From Oncomelania hupensis (lineage: Eukaryota; Mollusca; Gastropoda; Littorinimorpha; Pomatiopsidae), in the NCBI GenBank assembly GCA_036898135.1, contig CM072516.1, positions 67,435,096 through 67,499,095 of the forward strand: a stretch of DNA of 64,000 bases, in the 5' to 3' direction. Both the position numbers and the translations under genes were made by a program. Below, piece by piece: positions 10,991 through 26,970 of the stretch. Every line of letters starts with the position of its first letter. Position 1 is the first letter of the stretch. The notes beneath the pieces are model-generated. The model did no database searches. It had not been told where the DNA came from and worked only from the letters and a program-made list of their open reading frames with translations.

Positions 10991-12344
10991 CGGCATCCTC
11001 ATTCAGGCGGAAATTATTAGCGATTGGGTACAAACTGAACGGTTAACTGAAATTTCCATTCACCAGTGAGAAAGGAGGAGACAATAAGTTCCAAGACGGC
11101 ATACATGTAGAAGGAGCAATGGTTTCTTGAACAACATGAACGTGACCACAAACTTGAAGAAAGCGAGATATCGGTGGAGGGCAGAATTAAACATGAACTG
11201 TCTGGCCATTTCACATAAATGGTACAATAAGGGCGTCGGTCTCGGGTATTAAGGGCGGATAATGGAGACTTGCCGGCCTAGAATTGAGTGTGTCAATCGT
11301 AATGTCCAAGAATGTCTCAATGTGAGGTCTTAAATTGAAAGCTCGGATCGACTGGGATCGTCCATGAGCACTCTAATGTGATTCTAGGATAATAAAATGT
11401 TATACTATATGTTCTCGATTTGAGGTCCAATCATATAATGATTCGATTTCAAATATTTAATGGCATCGACACCTTAAGTTTATTATCGTTCTCTGGAAAC
11501 TGAACACTGTATTACAGGTTAGTGAAATTATTCACATTTACGCTTTGATTTTCATGCTTTAGATTACAGTATTCAAGGGGCCCCAAATCCATGAAGGTTA
11601 ATTGAATTTTATTAAAACTGAATTACGTTTTTATTATCCGTTAGTGGCAATATCCACGAAGTTCAATGGAATTCTCTGAGAATTTAAATCTTTATTCCAG
11701 GTGTGTGTGGTTTTTGTCATTTAACAGTTTGATTTTTATGCTTTCGGTGGCCATATCTGCGAAGTTAATAATGCATTTATCTAAAAACGGATCGCTTTAT
11801 TATCGATTTGTGGTATAGTCTTATTAACTGCTTCACTTTTGCCCAAGATGGTTATTTCGAAAAGATGAACCTTGAAAGTTTTATTGTCATTGTAATTTGA
11901 AAGCAAATTTCTTATTACGTTTCAAGTTTCGAATTTTCAAAATGCGTACAGCAATCAACAAACAAATTCTGTGCTGACATTTCCATTGTAATCGAATTGG
12001 CCCCAAGAGGCTTAAAAAGTGTATTAAGTAGCATTTGATTGGTAGTTAGTTGACCTGCGGGTGAATAAATTCTCAAATACAATTTTCTGTTTACGAAGGA
12101 GAGCAATACAGTAAATAAAAGTGTCAGATTGGGACCAGTCTTGATGTGATTACTTTGTAAAGAGCTTCAGAATAACAGAGGCACTTTTTTTCTTGTATAG
12201 CTCACTAACCAGCTTAAAATACTGCTCAATAAAAAGGGTAGAAGCATGGCTGACGGCAGACCACAAATTTTAAAATTCGGAAAAGGAACCTTGAAATTAA
12301 ATCTTAATTCTTCTAGCACAGGCCAATTTTGCATTATCTTCTCT
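10991..12344. other. Unassigned stretch
   Basis: About 1.3 kb of mixed-composition DNA with only short unrelated open frames. I recognise no family or structure. Confidence 0.4.
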
Positions 12345-13430
12345 TCTTGTCTATCCTTTTCCTATCCTGTCTCGTAACTCGAAGGTCGTTGGGGCACCAC
12401 AGATGATCGCTTACTCAGCGTACTCCATCTTTCTCTATCCTCAGCAACCCTCATGGCTTCGCTCAGTGTCAAGCCAGTCCATTCTCGAATGTTATCCTTC
12501 CACCTCTTTCTGTCTCCTTCTTCTGCCTCCTTGCACCGTGCCTTGCAGGACGGTCTTTGCAAGGCATGATGCTCTTGTGACGTGGCCATACCATCGGAGT
12601 TTCCGTTTCTTCACCACTGTGATCAGGTCATCGTGTTGTCCAATGGCTTGTGTGATGGTCTGTACAACCTCCATGCTTTTTATTCTTCATTGAAGGTCTG
12701 TTGTGAGGGTCCATGTTTCGCAAGCGTATAGGAAGATGGAGATGACAAGGGAGCGCAGCACCCTTACCTTGGAATGTAGACCGATGGTTCTGTCTTTCCA
12801 AATGGACTTCAACCTTGTCAGGGAAGCAGTTGTTTGTGCTATCCTGGAGACGACTTCCTGTCTGGATCCATTGTTTGATACAATGGCTCATAACTATTTG
12901 AAGCTATGCACTGTGTTGAGGGATTGGCCTTAAACTTTGATGTCTGTGTTGATATCATTGGTGTTGTTGTCATCATTTTGGTCTTCTCTGCACTAATTTC
13001 TATTCCATAGGCTCTGGAGGTGGTGTCAAGCCTCTGTATCAGATGTTCAAGTTCTTTTTCCTCTCCAGCCAATCCATCAATGTCATCCGCAAAACGGAGG
13101 TTGGAGATATGTTGACTGTGCCTACGAGATCTGCAAGGGCATCTGACATGATGCGCTCTAGGAAGATGTTGAAGAGTGTTGGAGAGAGTAGGCGTCCCTG
13201 ACGCACACCGATTGTTGTTCTGAACCAGTTCCCGATGGCGCTATTATGGAGGACTGCACTGGTAGCCTTGTCTTACAGGCTTTTGATGACTTCAATAATT
13301 TTAGGGCTGATGTTGTACACTCTCATGGTTGCTCACAGAGCTGCATGCCAGACTCGGTCAAACGCTTTCTTGAAGTCTACAAACACATGATATAGATGTT
13401 GCTGATGTTGTAGGTATTTCTCGCAGATGA
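12345..13430 (-). pseudogene. RTE-like LINE, 3' half (copy a)
   Basis: Minus-strand reverse transcriptase C-terminal half. In order from the 5' side: FKKAFDRVWHAAL near 13360-13340, an IGVRQGRLL block, LRFADDIDGL (about 13095, catalytic Asp pair intact), GEEKELEHLIQRLDTTSRAY, a KTKMM block, WTLTTDLQ, then the C-terminal tail LRWYGHVTRASCLAKT, RWKDNIREWTGLTLSEAM and RWSTL. Frame changes occur at roughly 12630, 12840 and 13070 and a stop at 12928, so it is dead. The 5' part including the endonuclease is missing (5' truncation at about 13430). The 3' end is a short GGATAGG-type tail. Same family as the copies at 18.2, 23.0, 32.1 and 58.9 kb. Confidence 0.85.
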
Positions 13431-14431
13431 CTAAATGACTTCGCCGCTTGGATGGACGAATAGCATCTCAAAGTGCGGGTCGAGGTGCTACAAAAGCCAG
13501 GTGTTTAAAATAATTATTTTTTAGCGCTGTTGCTCACCATTTTTATGTAATGTTGTCATAGATCCGGTTGTCCCAGACATATTTTTGGGGCATTTGGGGC
13601 ATGGAGTTAAGTTGCGCACTTAAACAACTGGACATTTCGAGCTCCTATATAAGTCTGGGACAGTCACTCGTACATTGTGTTTAAGCCCCCTATACGCTTA
13701 TGTGTCCGGGGACGTTAATCTATATTCAACTCGTACATTGAAATAAAAATTGCCGAGTTCTTCTCCTTCAGTAGCTATTTTACAAACTTCTTCGATGATA
13801 TAGTATGATTCATGATAATCTTAATCACTGGTTAAATTAACTTTTCTATCCACACAAAGTATATCGAATAAAAAATGACATTACTGGACTCTCGAAACTT
13901 TGAGCTAGCCTTTTCATCCTCGACTCGCGAAGACAGCCCCAAATTTGTTGTACAATGAAGGCGATAGATCCAGTCAGTACCAGCGATTGCGCATTCCGGA
14001 TCAGTGGAACCATACTTCAGAATCTACGTGACAGCGATTGGATTTGCTATCTGGGCAAAGACGAATAAAATTATCCATCCATATTTCTGCATTAGCTTGA
14101 TTGTCTTCAGAGTAAATAAACATGGAGAACTCGCAAATTAAAAAGTTCTTGTTAAAAAATAGAAGAAGCGTTGATTCCAGTTTGTCAACAATTCAATACT
14201 CCTGCTACTACAACTTCAGATGAGTGACCAGTCCTGCCATTAGCATCCATTGAGGATAAAAAAAAGTCGCTCTTACTGAATGTATTAAATTGCACAAGCT
14301 ACACGGCACTATGATGGCGACAACCAGCCTGCCTGTTGTATTTTAATCTACATTGCTGACTCGTAAGTGAGAAATATCCATTGTTGTCCTGCGACGTGCG
14401 AGGCAGAGGTAAACAGGCCACTGTCATCATT
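13431..14431. repeat. Mostly unassigned; retroelement 3' end near 13690-13730
   Basis: At 13685-13725 the sequence CCCCTATACGCTTATGTG followed by GGGG and TAATCTA matches the 3' terminus of the retro-insertion at 15739-16007. The rest holds no recognisable feature. Confidence 0.4.
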
Positions 14432-14487
14432 CGCTTCGACGCTCAAACACAGGGGCCTACCGACGCAAGACACCGTCTGAGCTACGC
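14432..14487 (-). repeat. Possible tRNA-derived SINE head
   Basis: On the minus strand GGCGTAGCTCAGACGGTGTC resembles a tRNA 5' half with A box, and GTTTGAGCGTC about 40 bases on is a weakened B box. The next block is the hairpin at 14494-14613, so the head may belong to that element. Confidence 0.4.
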
Positions 14488-14493
14488 CGTGAT

Positions 14494-14613
14494 CACAGGC
14501 GCTTGTATCAGGACACGCGAGCGCCTATGTCTGTGACGCGTCTCTTTATAGATAACCAAAGGGAGACGCGTCACAGGCATAGGCGCTCGCGTGTCCTGAT
14601 ACAAGCGCCTGTG
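14494..14613. repeat. Near-perfect hairpin (51-bp arms, 18-bp loop)
   Basis: 14494-14544 and 14563-14613 are reverse complements with a single mismatch (TCTGTGACG versus CCTGTGACG). The arms are GC-rich and contain GCGAGCGCCTATG and GACGCGTC; the loop is AT-rich (TTTATAGATAACCAAAGG). It could extrude a cruciform or be transcribed to a long hairpin RNA. It may be a fold-back MITE, but no target duplication is evident. Confidence 0.9.
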
Positions 14614-15117
14614 GCCGTGATCAACAAAGCGTTGTATCAGCCAGGTTCAACAAGAACCACAGCAGCAGGAACATCAACCGCACGCTGACCTAGAGACCGT
14701 GAACCGTGCCATCATACGGAAAAACTGCAAAAGAAAATGCAAGCAATCCGTGTTCGACCTCGCACGAAAGTGACAACCCTAACAAAATGACAAAAAGTCC
14801 TAAGTGAAACACCATCGTCTATATATATAAATTGCTTAGCCGGAAGTCCTTCTTCGCCTTTACTATAAAGTTTGTCTCCTATGGACGCTAATCTGGGCAG
14901 GTGCTGAACGCTGCTGATCGGCCTGCTGTGTGCTCAAAACCAGCCAAATCGTTATAGCCGACATTTCCTTACCGAACGTTTAACCGTTTCTGAGATAAAT
15001 AAATAAACAAAATGTCCACAAACTGCAATAGCCTCATTCCGCGCGCTTCCATTAAAAATCAAATTGAGGTTTCAGCATGTTTTCCCATATAGACTAAAAA
15101 ATTCATGGTTTTTCTAC
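14614..15117. other. Unassigned stretch
   Basis: No recognised gene or repeat. Confidence 0.35.
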
Positions 15118-15193
15118 GAAGCCTTTGTAGCTTAGTGGGTTAATCTTTCGCCTACGGTTTCGGGCGACCCAAGATCGATACTCACGCGGGCCA
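15118..15193 (+). repeat. tRNA-like sequence (probable SINE head)
   Basis: GTAGCTTAGTGGGTTAATC matches a tRNA D-arm/A box, followed by an anticodon-arm-like TTTCGCC and a degenerate T-arm (AGATCGATACTC). The B box lacks the GGTTCGA consensus, so this is more likely a SINE head or tRNA pseudogene than a functional tRNA. Confidence 0.4.
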
Positions 15194-15270
15194 TATATTT
15201 TTTGTACGTTTTTTTTTTTAAAACGCTACAATATGGATATTTTTTTAAAATTTAGACTTTTTACCTTTAC

Positions 15271-15271
<1 letters not shown>

Positions 15272-15342
<71 letters not shown>

Positions 15343-15584
15343 TATAAACTAATAATAAATTATTATTATTATATCAAATTTTCTTTTAAAACCTTGGTGT
15401 TTTTTAAGATTTCTATTTGTATTATTCTATATTCAATATCATTATTATTATTATTATTATTATTAATACTTATAAACTAATAATAATAATTATTATTATT
15501 ATTATAACAATTATAATATCTTATATCAAATTTTCTTTTAAAACCTTGGTGTTTTTTATGATTTCTATTTGTATTATTCTATAT

Positions 15585-15650
<66 letters not shown>
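15272..15650 (+). repeat. (ATT)n tracts with a ~120-bp internal duplication
   Basis: Three ATT arrays (15272-15342, 15440-15465, 15586-15650) alternate with two copies of a unit containing TATAAACTAATAATAA and AAAACCTTGGTGTTTTTTA. The unit and its flanking ATT tract were duplicated in tandem. Confidence 0.85.
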
Positions 15651-15651
<1 letters not shown>

Positions 15652-15738
15652 TACCAAGGATCGGGATGGGATGGTACGTGTAGGTAAAAGGGGGCTACGG
15701 GTAGGTTTAAAGGGGCATGGGTAGGCATAACGGGGATA

Positions 15739-16007
15739 GTTAACTCTTTTTCTTTGGATTGTACATTTTTATAGGAACATCCCATTGGGATTTTTATTCT
15801 TGCTTATTGTTCTTTACATGTTGTTTTGTCCTTTTAACGTCGTCCTGTAAGGATTTTTGTCCCCTTGGTAGATGAGGCTTTTATGTAAATTTTTTAACTT
15901 TTTAAAAATTTTTTTGACATCTCTTTTTAATATAAAATTCTTAAATACATAGTCCCCTATACGCTGATGTGTTGGGGACTATAATCTACCAAACCAAACC
16001 AACCAAC
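15739..16007 (+). mobile_element. Short retro-insertion with 13-bp target duplication
   Basis: CATAACGGGGATA occurs at 15726-15738 and again at 16008-16020, flanking 269 bp. The insert ends in a CCCCTATACGCTGATGTG/TTGGGG hairpin, TAATCTA and an ACCAAACC-type tail, so it is a 5'-truncated LINE or a SINE mobilised by target-primed reverse transcription. A related terminus lies at 13685-13725. Confidence 0.75.
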
Positions 16008-16084
16008 CATAACGGGGATACGGGTATATATAAGGGGGTATGGTGATGGTCGATTCCTTTCATCCATACCTGCGAAACGATCAA

Positions 16085-16275
16085 CGGGGAAGTATCAAGG
16101 AGGGTACAGGTAGGAACCAAGGGGGTATGGAAGGTATCAAGGGGGTATGGGGAGGTATCAAGTGGGTTCGGGGAGGTATCAAGGGGGTATGATGAGGCAT
16201 CATGGGGGGGGGACGGGGAGATATCAGGGGGGGGTATGGTGAGGTATCAAGGGGGATATGGGGAGGTATCATCGT
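16085..16275 (+). repeat. G-rich minisatellite, ~20-22 bp units
   Basis: About eight degenerate units of the form GGTATCAAGGGGGTATGGGGA. Strong G-run content could support G-quadruplexes on the plus strand. Confidence 0.85.
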
Positions 16276-16504
16276 CCAAATGAAACTCGCAGACAAAAGT
16301 TCTCTCTGTCTACATTTTAAACAGCATCATGTGTACCCTGGCTTGCCAGGGTACAAAAACCACTAATTTGACATAAAGGTTGTTGTCAACGAAGGTGAAG
16401 GGTATCGTGATATGGGCGATGTGGATGTAACTTCGCCAGTTAGCACAGAAACTATGGGAATATCTGTATTGATAGTGCAGTAGAGCACAATTTGAATGTT
16501 GGGA

Positions 16505-16595
16505 GTGCTGTTGCGTGTGTGTTGATAGAGCTCCTCAAGGCGCTGGTCTACAGGATCCAAGTCAAGCCGCCCGAGGCGCCCACTTGCAATCTTTG
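16505..16595 (-). repeat. Dispersed SINE-like repeat (family S), fragment
   Basis: Minus-strand copy of a family whose 3' half reads GGGCGCCTCGGGCGGCTTGA, TCCTGTA and CAGCGCCTTGAG. Other copies: 30600-30830 and 53150-53230 (minus), 56195-56420, 56430-56575 and 62215-62345 (plus). Confidence 0.55.
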
Positions 16596-16864
16596 TGTGT
16601 GTGTTTATGTGTGTGTGGGTATGTGTGTGTGTGTGGGGGGGGGGGGCGCGTGCGTATATGCGTATGTGTGCGTGTTTTATTTTCTCAACAAAATGCTCTC
16701 CTGAGAGAGAAAAAGTTGCAAGAGAGCATTGTCACTGCCATCGTGTCGCAAGCCAAACAATGAGCATACATTTGAAATTACTATATATAGCCACATTTGT
16801 GACCTGCTTTATCAAAAAGCATCCATTACGGACTTTGCATTTAGTACTTAGTAACACTAATCAG

Positions 16865-16984
16865 TAAAAGGTATCCCCATAACCTTTTGGTTGTTGGGGA
16901 CGGGAAGCGTTTGAGACCCCCCTTTTTCCTCTAGCCCAGCTTAATGAGACCGGTGCCTATCTCAAACTCTCTCTCTCTCTCTCA

Positions 16985-17044
<60 letters not shown>
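16865..17044 (-). repeat. Body of 5S-type SINE plus (CT)n
   Basis: On the minus strand 16970-16865 matches the body of the SINE at 53.7-54.0 kb (GAGATAGGCACCGGT, GCTGGGCTAGAGGAAAAA). Where the 5S-like head is expected the sequence is a (CT)n tract (16968-17044). Confidence 0.5.
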
Positions 17045-18226
<1,182 letters not shown>

Positions 18227-18227
18227 G

Positions 18228-19500
18228 TATATATTCTTCACCAGCTCCCAAAATGAGCAGTGGTGCAAATTTCCCTCCAAATGTGGCCTGAAATATTTCT
18301 GCCACCTTCGGGTCTTGCAGTTTGTCCAGGTCGAACTTCAGTCTAGTGCACTTTGCTGTGTGTACTCTTTTCAAGTGGAGCCGGAAATACATCATCACGA
18401 GATCGTAGTCACTTCCGATGTCTGCTCCTGGAAATGTGCCTGTCCTGCCACTGTTGATGCTTGATCTGAAGCGTTTCTGGACTATGATGTAGTCGATCTG
18501 GTTGTAATGCTCCCCGCTGGGACTGTGCCATGTCCATCGTCTGGATTTTTTGTGGAGACCAAGCGTGTTTGCCAGTATCAGATTATTATATCTTGCAAAC
18601 TCCAAGAGTCTCAGACCCCTGTCATTTGTCTCGTTGTTGCAGCGGGGTCCACATGTGTCTCCCAAGTTGTGGTGCGCATCTTGACCAACATTGGCATTCC
18701 AGTCGCCTTCCACTGTGACTATGTCCTTCTTCGGCACTTGTTCAAGGACAGCCTGTAGATTTTCATAGAAACTTTGCTGTCTTCATCGTCTGATGTTGGG
18801 GCATAGGCCTGGATGATGGTGATGTTGAAAGGGGTTGCTCTCAGACGGATGGTAATGAGTCTACTGGAGACTGGGTGGCAACCCTTGACAGTGGCTAGAA
18901 TGTTCTTGTGGACCAAGATTCTAACGCCGTGTTCGTGACTGTCATCTCTACCCCTGAAATAAAGCTTGTGGCCTTTGTCGGTCGTTGTTTCATCTAGGCC
19001 TTTCCAGCTCAGTTCGCTGATCCCTAAAACGTTCCATCGATGGTGGTCCAGCTCGTGGGCCAGTTCTTCTAATTTTCCTTCCACAGTTAGGGTTTTGACA
19101 TTCCAGGTTCCAATGACGATGTTGTTTCTGATGCGGATCTTGCTAAGTTGTCCATCAGTAGCACACTTATCACCTCCGTCCTGTTGGCCAACGGAAGGCG
19201 CGATCCTTGTTGACCAGGGAGACGAGCGATCCGGTATGGAGTGAATGGTTCTATTCATCATGCAGTGTGTCCTGGGCAAGAAAGACTTGGCAGGGCGCAA
19301 TCCTCTCCAGGCTGTTGGCCACAACCGATATCTACGAATACAGTGTGGCTCGCCTTGGCCCCGAGCACGTGGTCGTTGAACCTATAGTAACATGAGGTTC
19401 CTCCGTCCTGGCTGGTGACTTCTGTGTAGAAGACTTTCGCCCGGTGATGCCGTGCTGACATCACCCTTGTTAGTCGCCTCTTACGACATGCGGGGAAACG
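18228..19500 (-). pseudogene. RTE-like LINE, 5' half with endonuclease (copy c)
   Basis: Minus strand. After a 5' leader (19500-19330) the APE endonuclease reads IGTWNVKTL (N-terminal catalytic Asn), WNVLGISELSWKG (catalytic Glu), a LITIRLRATPFNITIIQAYAP strand-motif region, then, after a frameshift near 18735, TVEGDWNANVG (catalytic D and N), SGEHYNQIDYI and GSDYDLV. The last is the family SDH motif with His replaced by Tyr; the paralogue at 60.1 kb keeps GSDHDLV. The downstream linker ends at [13 protein letters not shown] and the element is then lost into (TA)n. Function known for the family: nicking target DNA for target-primed reverse transcription. This copy is inactive by frameshift, lost His and missing RT. 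Confidence 0.85.
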
Positions 19501-19586
19501 TTGGGTCTATTCTATTCAGTGTCTGAACCCACAGGGCAACGCAGATGACTTAAAAGATACTCAAACTAACATGCAACTACATCCTG

Positions 19587-20776
<1,190 letters not shown>

Positions 20777-20872
20777 CAATGCTTTACTGTACTGTACGGC
20801 CTAGGCAATGCTTTACTGTACTGTACGGCCTAGGCAATGCTTTACTGTACTGTACGGCCTAGGCAATGCCGT
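20777..20872 (+). repeat. 29-bp tandem repeat, 3.3 copies
   Basis: Three identical units start at 20777, 20806 and 20835, each CAATGCTTTACTGTACTGTA plus CGGCCTAGG, with a partial fourth. The unit contains an internal TACTGTACTGTA repeat. Confidence 0.9.
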
Positions 20873-22069
20873 ACCATGATGGGCGGAGGACACTTATATG
20901 ACCTCATGACTTTCTAGAATCCAAGCCAAGATTTTGTTGTACTTTAGCATATTCAGGCTCTGATAGTGACAGATACTCAGTAGGGCACTCAAGCAAGCAC
21001 TAACAGGAACTAAACACTGAGCATGAAAGTATACCGGTTTTAAAAAACAAATCCAATTCCCTGCTTAGGGTACACATTGCTTGACAGAGTTTTTTTTTAT
21101 ACTCTTGCAGTACAGAGCAATACAATAAATACAATACAATAAATACAATACAATACAATATCACAATTCTGTAGCATTAAAAAAAAACGTATTATCTTCG
21201 AAGGTTTACGCTTCAGGAAAGTAGTCAAGCTATTCAGTACACATGCGTCAATTATGCCCCAATTATTTTCCGGAATGGGTGGCGGCTTGAAATATTTAGT
21301 TTCTTCTGTCAAACAGGGATGAAATATAGACTACCACGGATCCGGTACGCGGCATTATTACGCTCGTTTCTTTCCTTTCCTCCGCAAAACATTATGCATG
21401 CAAATAGTGTAAATTATAGCCTAACAGCGTACTGCATGTCTAATATCCAATTACGGTCACTGTAAAGTAAGAATGATAATAATAGTGCATTGAAAGTATT
21501 TCACAAAATATTTATCCCCAACGACCTGAGTTTACAGCGGCTTATTAGGTTATTGGATATAATTATTTCACTGGAAGTTGTTTATTGAAGTTACTGTGCA
21601 TGAGGCGTAACTTCTTAAACTGCGAAACAATGTTGTAAATGTTTTCATGCTGTGCTGCCACGTATTATGTGCAAACCTACATGTACACATACAGTTTTAG
21701 GGTTGTTGTTTTTTTAGGCGTTTTGTTTACATTTTAAAAAAAAACGAAATCTGACAGCCCCTTCCTACTGATTTTTGATTTTTTTTTTCTTTTGCTCTGA
21801 ATATGTATTGAGCATGTTAAACTATAAACGTGCGCAGATTTATTGTGGTTGCGCGCTTCGCTTCTGGAGTACGCTCATGAACTACGTCGGAGTTGTAGGT
21901 CGACGTAAACCAGTCCGAGGCAAGACGTATGGCATGACGCACTTGCCGCACGTGCGCGTCTTGCTTTCTGGTTAATATTTAGACTTTAGGGTGGCGCCAT
22001 GGTCTGTGGCGTGCTAACGTCCGCGGTTTTGATCAGTGGCTCTGGCGAACTGAAAAGGTTTAGTTTAGA
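20873..22069. other. Unassigned stretch
   Basis: Contains short (AATAC)n at about 21120-21160. No recognised gene. Confidence 0.35.
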
Positions 22070-23033
<964 letters not shown>

Positions 23034-23637
23034 CAGTCCTCCACAACAGCGCCATCGGAAACTGGTTCAGAACAACAATCGGTGTGCGACAGGGATGCCT
23101 ACTCTCTCCAACACTCTTCAACATCTTCCTAGAGCGCATCATGTCAGATGTCTTAGCAGACCACGAATTCACAGTCAGCATTGGGGGAAGAGCAATCTCC
23201 AACCTCCGTTTTGCGGATGGCATTGATGGATTGGCTGGAGAGGAACAAGAACTTGAACAGCTGGTACAGAGGCTTGACACCACCTCCAGAGCTTATGGAA
23301 TGGAAATAAGTGCAAAGAAGACCAAAATGATGACCAACAACACCAATGGCATCAACACGGATATCAAAGTCCAAGGCTAATCCCTCAACACAGTTCATTG
23401 CTTCAAATATTTAAGAGCCATTGTATCAGACAATGGGTCCCGACAGGAAGTCCTCTCCAGGATCGCACAAACAACTGCTGCCCTGGCGAGGTTGAAGCCA
23501 ATTTGGACAGACAGGACCATCAGTCTACATTCCAAGGTAAGGCTGCTGCGCTCCCTTGTCATCTCCATCTTCCTATATGCTTGCGAAACATGGATCCTCA
23601 CAGCAGATCTCCAACGAAGAATACAAAGCATGGAGAT

Positions 23638-26600
23638 CAGGGCTTGTAATGGTCTGGAGTTAAAAAAGAGGAAAATGGCCGGGGCCACCTAAGTGCTGGA
23701 AAGCGGCGCACGGCAATGACGCCCCCCACCGAATACCAATTGTAGCGCTGCATTTTTAATGAGCAAAATACTCAGTCTGACAGTTAAGGAAAGATTACCT
23801 TGCTTACACACAGCTGAACTCTTGAAGTAGCCTGTCTTCATAAATGCACATCTTACAGTTATTATTCACCAACAAAATACAAAGTAAATCTAAGTGTAAA
23901 CACGCACTGATGCTCAGCTGACAGTCATTGTTCACCAATAAAGTCCAAATTTAGTTATATATATTTTGATGCACAGTCCCAATCTTGAAACTGTATTTTC
24001 ACTGGCAATGGCTTAGTTCATGTATGTTTGAAGAATTTGGAGAGACTGGTTTGTTTGTGGCCGCAGTTTCCCTGAACAGGTTTTTGTGGTGCTGTGCCAA
24101 CGCTGACAGCTTGCTGGGTGCTGCACCCAGACTTCACAGAGTGTGCATCAGCACTGACTGAAGGATGAGTGCTGCACACTTGCCCTGCAGTTGCATGAAA
24201 CTGCTTAGCTTTTTTATCCTCTGACAGCAAGTTCTCCATTGCTTTTCTCTTTGTTGTCACTTTTTGAGGGTTGACACCCAGCTCTTCTGCAGCAGTTCCA
24301 CTAGCTTGTTTGTTGCTTTGTATTCTATCCTTGTCTCTCTTCCATGCTGTTGTCATGTTTTTGACCAGTTCTGGGTCAACTGCTTCTTTCAAGGGGTCTT
24401 GCTTCTGGAAGTATTCAACCGCTGACTTACCATGCGCCATCAACCAATATCTCACAGTCTGACTTGCAGAGAATGTCTCCACATCTAAAGATGTGTTAAA
24501 TTTGTCTACAACTGCAGACATAATACTAAATGCAGACTCAACAACAGGGCCATGGAAACAACTGATGGCAGCCTTCACCAACCTTGTCAGGTGTGGGTAT
24601 CTTGATACATCCACCGAGGCCCACCAAGTGTCAATTCTTTCACCCACTATCAATGAAGGCAACCTCTCATCCACATGGAATTTTCTCACTTCCACGTCAA
24701 ATGCATCCACATCTTCAGCAAGCAGAATATTCTTGAAGAATGAGGGTAGTTTCAGCATGTGTTGCAAGGCAGTAGAGTTCCCCTTCAGTTTGGGGTCAAG
24801 GCAGCTGAAAGCACGAAGCACTGGGTTGGTGAGGGGAAGCTTTTTCTGTAAAGCAATGCCGCATTTTGTGAAGGCCTTCTTTGCCAGATTAATAAACTCG
24901 ACTGCTAAATGATCCTTTCTGCCGCGTTTGGTAATGATATTCTTAGCAACAGAGCCATAGAATCTGGAGTCAGGAGGCAGGAGATTCATCTCATCTTCTA
25001 AATCAAGAGTTAGCATTTTCTTTGTTCCTTCCAAGCACTCTGGTTTGATGAAAAAATGTGAGAAAGTCCTTCAACAAATCTTCTTGTTTGTTGTGCAGCT
25101 CATGGATTGAAGGTTCTTTCTTCTGGAAGAATTTTATAAATTCTTGCAGGGTAGGAAGTACAGATGCATACAAATTCAGGATCATCATGGTCTTATCATG
25201 CTGTGCAAACACTTTTTCTGTGATCTTGAACTTTCTGTCTTTCCCCTCTTTTGTAGCAGTTGAGAACGTTTGTTTCACTTTCCCCTGCAGTGTGGTGATG
25301 GCTTTTTTTGTCTTGTCACTAAGACATTTGTGTTTTTCTAACACATCCTTCAGTAAGTCTTGGTACAGCTGTTTGTCTGATTCCTTCAAGTAGCTGTAGA
25401 AGTATACAACAATTGCATCATGCAGGCGCAAAGTATCCAGTGACACATTAAGGACAGACAACCAGCGGTGGGGAACATACTCCATGGGAGCTGATGGCTT
25501 CAACCCTAGAGCAAGACAGATGTCAGAAAACAACTTCAGGTTATATGTAGACCACTTGAAATCGTTGTGCAGTGCTGTGAATAATGATTCCACATGTTTG
25601 TCAAATGCAGCACAAAACTCTTTTGCAGCGTTCTGAACATGATGGCAAGAATCACCATCAATGTCCATGAGATGGGTTGCCTTGCGATTTCGAATCAGAG
25701 TTTCTAGGCCTCCCTTTTTCCCACGCATCACGCTGCATGAATCCATCAATACTGCCATAAGATTGTGCCATGGCAGGTCAAGTCGTTGAAACAGATGTTC
25801 TACTTCCTCAAACAGCAGCTCACTGGTCAGTCGTTTTATTTTGAATGAGGCAAGGTGATTCACACAAGTCTTCTGCAGTGCTTCAGAGAAGTGGCTTACA
25901 AGAACAGTCACAATTTTTTCATGATTGGAGTTTGTCGCCTCATCAAGGTTCAGAGTAAAAGGAGTTTGCCTCAGCTCTGAAAGGAGTTGATCTTGAAAAG
26001 TCTCTGCAACACCATACTTCAGTTTGTATGAAACTGTTCTATCATCCACAGCCATTCTCTCGAGGGCAGCTTTGTCATTGGACAGGGCCTTGGCGAGACG
26101 GAGTACTTTGGGTGCAGATGACATTGGCATGGAATTTTCCACAAGGAAAGCCACCACCTGCAAAAATAATTAAAGTTTATACAGTATGATAATATCCGGA
26201 TTCATAAACTTAAACCTAATGCAACCCTCCCAGTGCCAGACAAAATTGTAGTTTATGTTTACTTTGAATGAGAGTACTTTTTAAAAATATTTGTTTTAAT
26301 TTTTGGAAGGTGAACATATACATTTTTATAAACTAACAACATCGTAACATCATATAAGAAGACAAATATTTAAATAAAGTTGTGTACTGCACACACGTCA
26401 AGTCAGCTCAGTTCAGTTCCGTTTAACTCAGTTTAGTTCAGTTATATAAAAACAAGAAAAGAAAAAAAATTACGCACCATTGCTTCAGAATTGCTGACTC
26501 TGTCAGTCATGGATGTAAGTGGATCAAGTTTGTCCTCAACCACAGTCTTTGACAACAGAGGATGGGCACCATACACAGGCTCTTTCTTCTTTGATTGCCC

Positions 26601-26791
26601 TGATGGAAATAAAATTTACAACAAAATAATAATGCAGACAGCATAAAATAATAATATTCACATGCAAGCAAGTGTGTGTTTATATCAGTTCATGGTTTTA
26701 CTTGGCACAGATTAAGATTTTAATACATCAAAAATTCGTGACTCTTAACTGTTATAACACAGGTGTTTGTTGTTTTTTTCTCTCTAGAAAT

Positions 26792-26826
<35 letters not shown>

Positions 26827-26842
26827 AGAGAGACAGAGAGAC

Positions 26843-26891
<49 letters not shown>

Positions 26892-26925
26892 CAGAGAGAC
26901 AAAGACCGAGAGAGAGATAAAGTCC

Positions 26926-26970
<45 letters not shown>

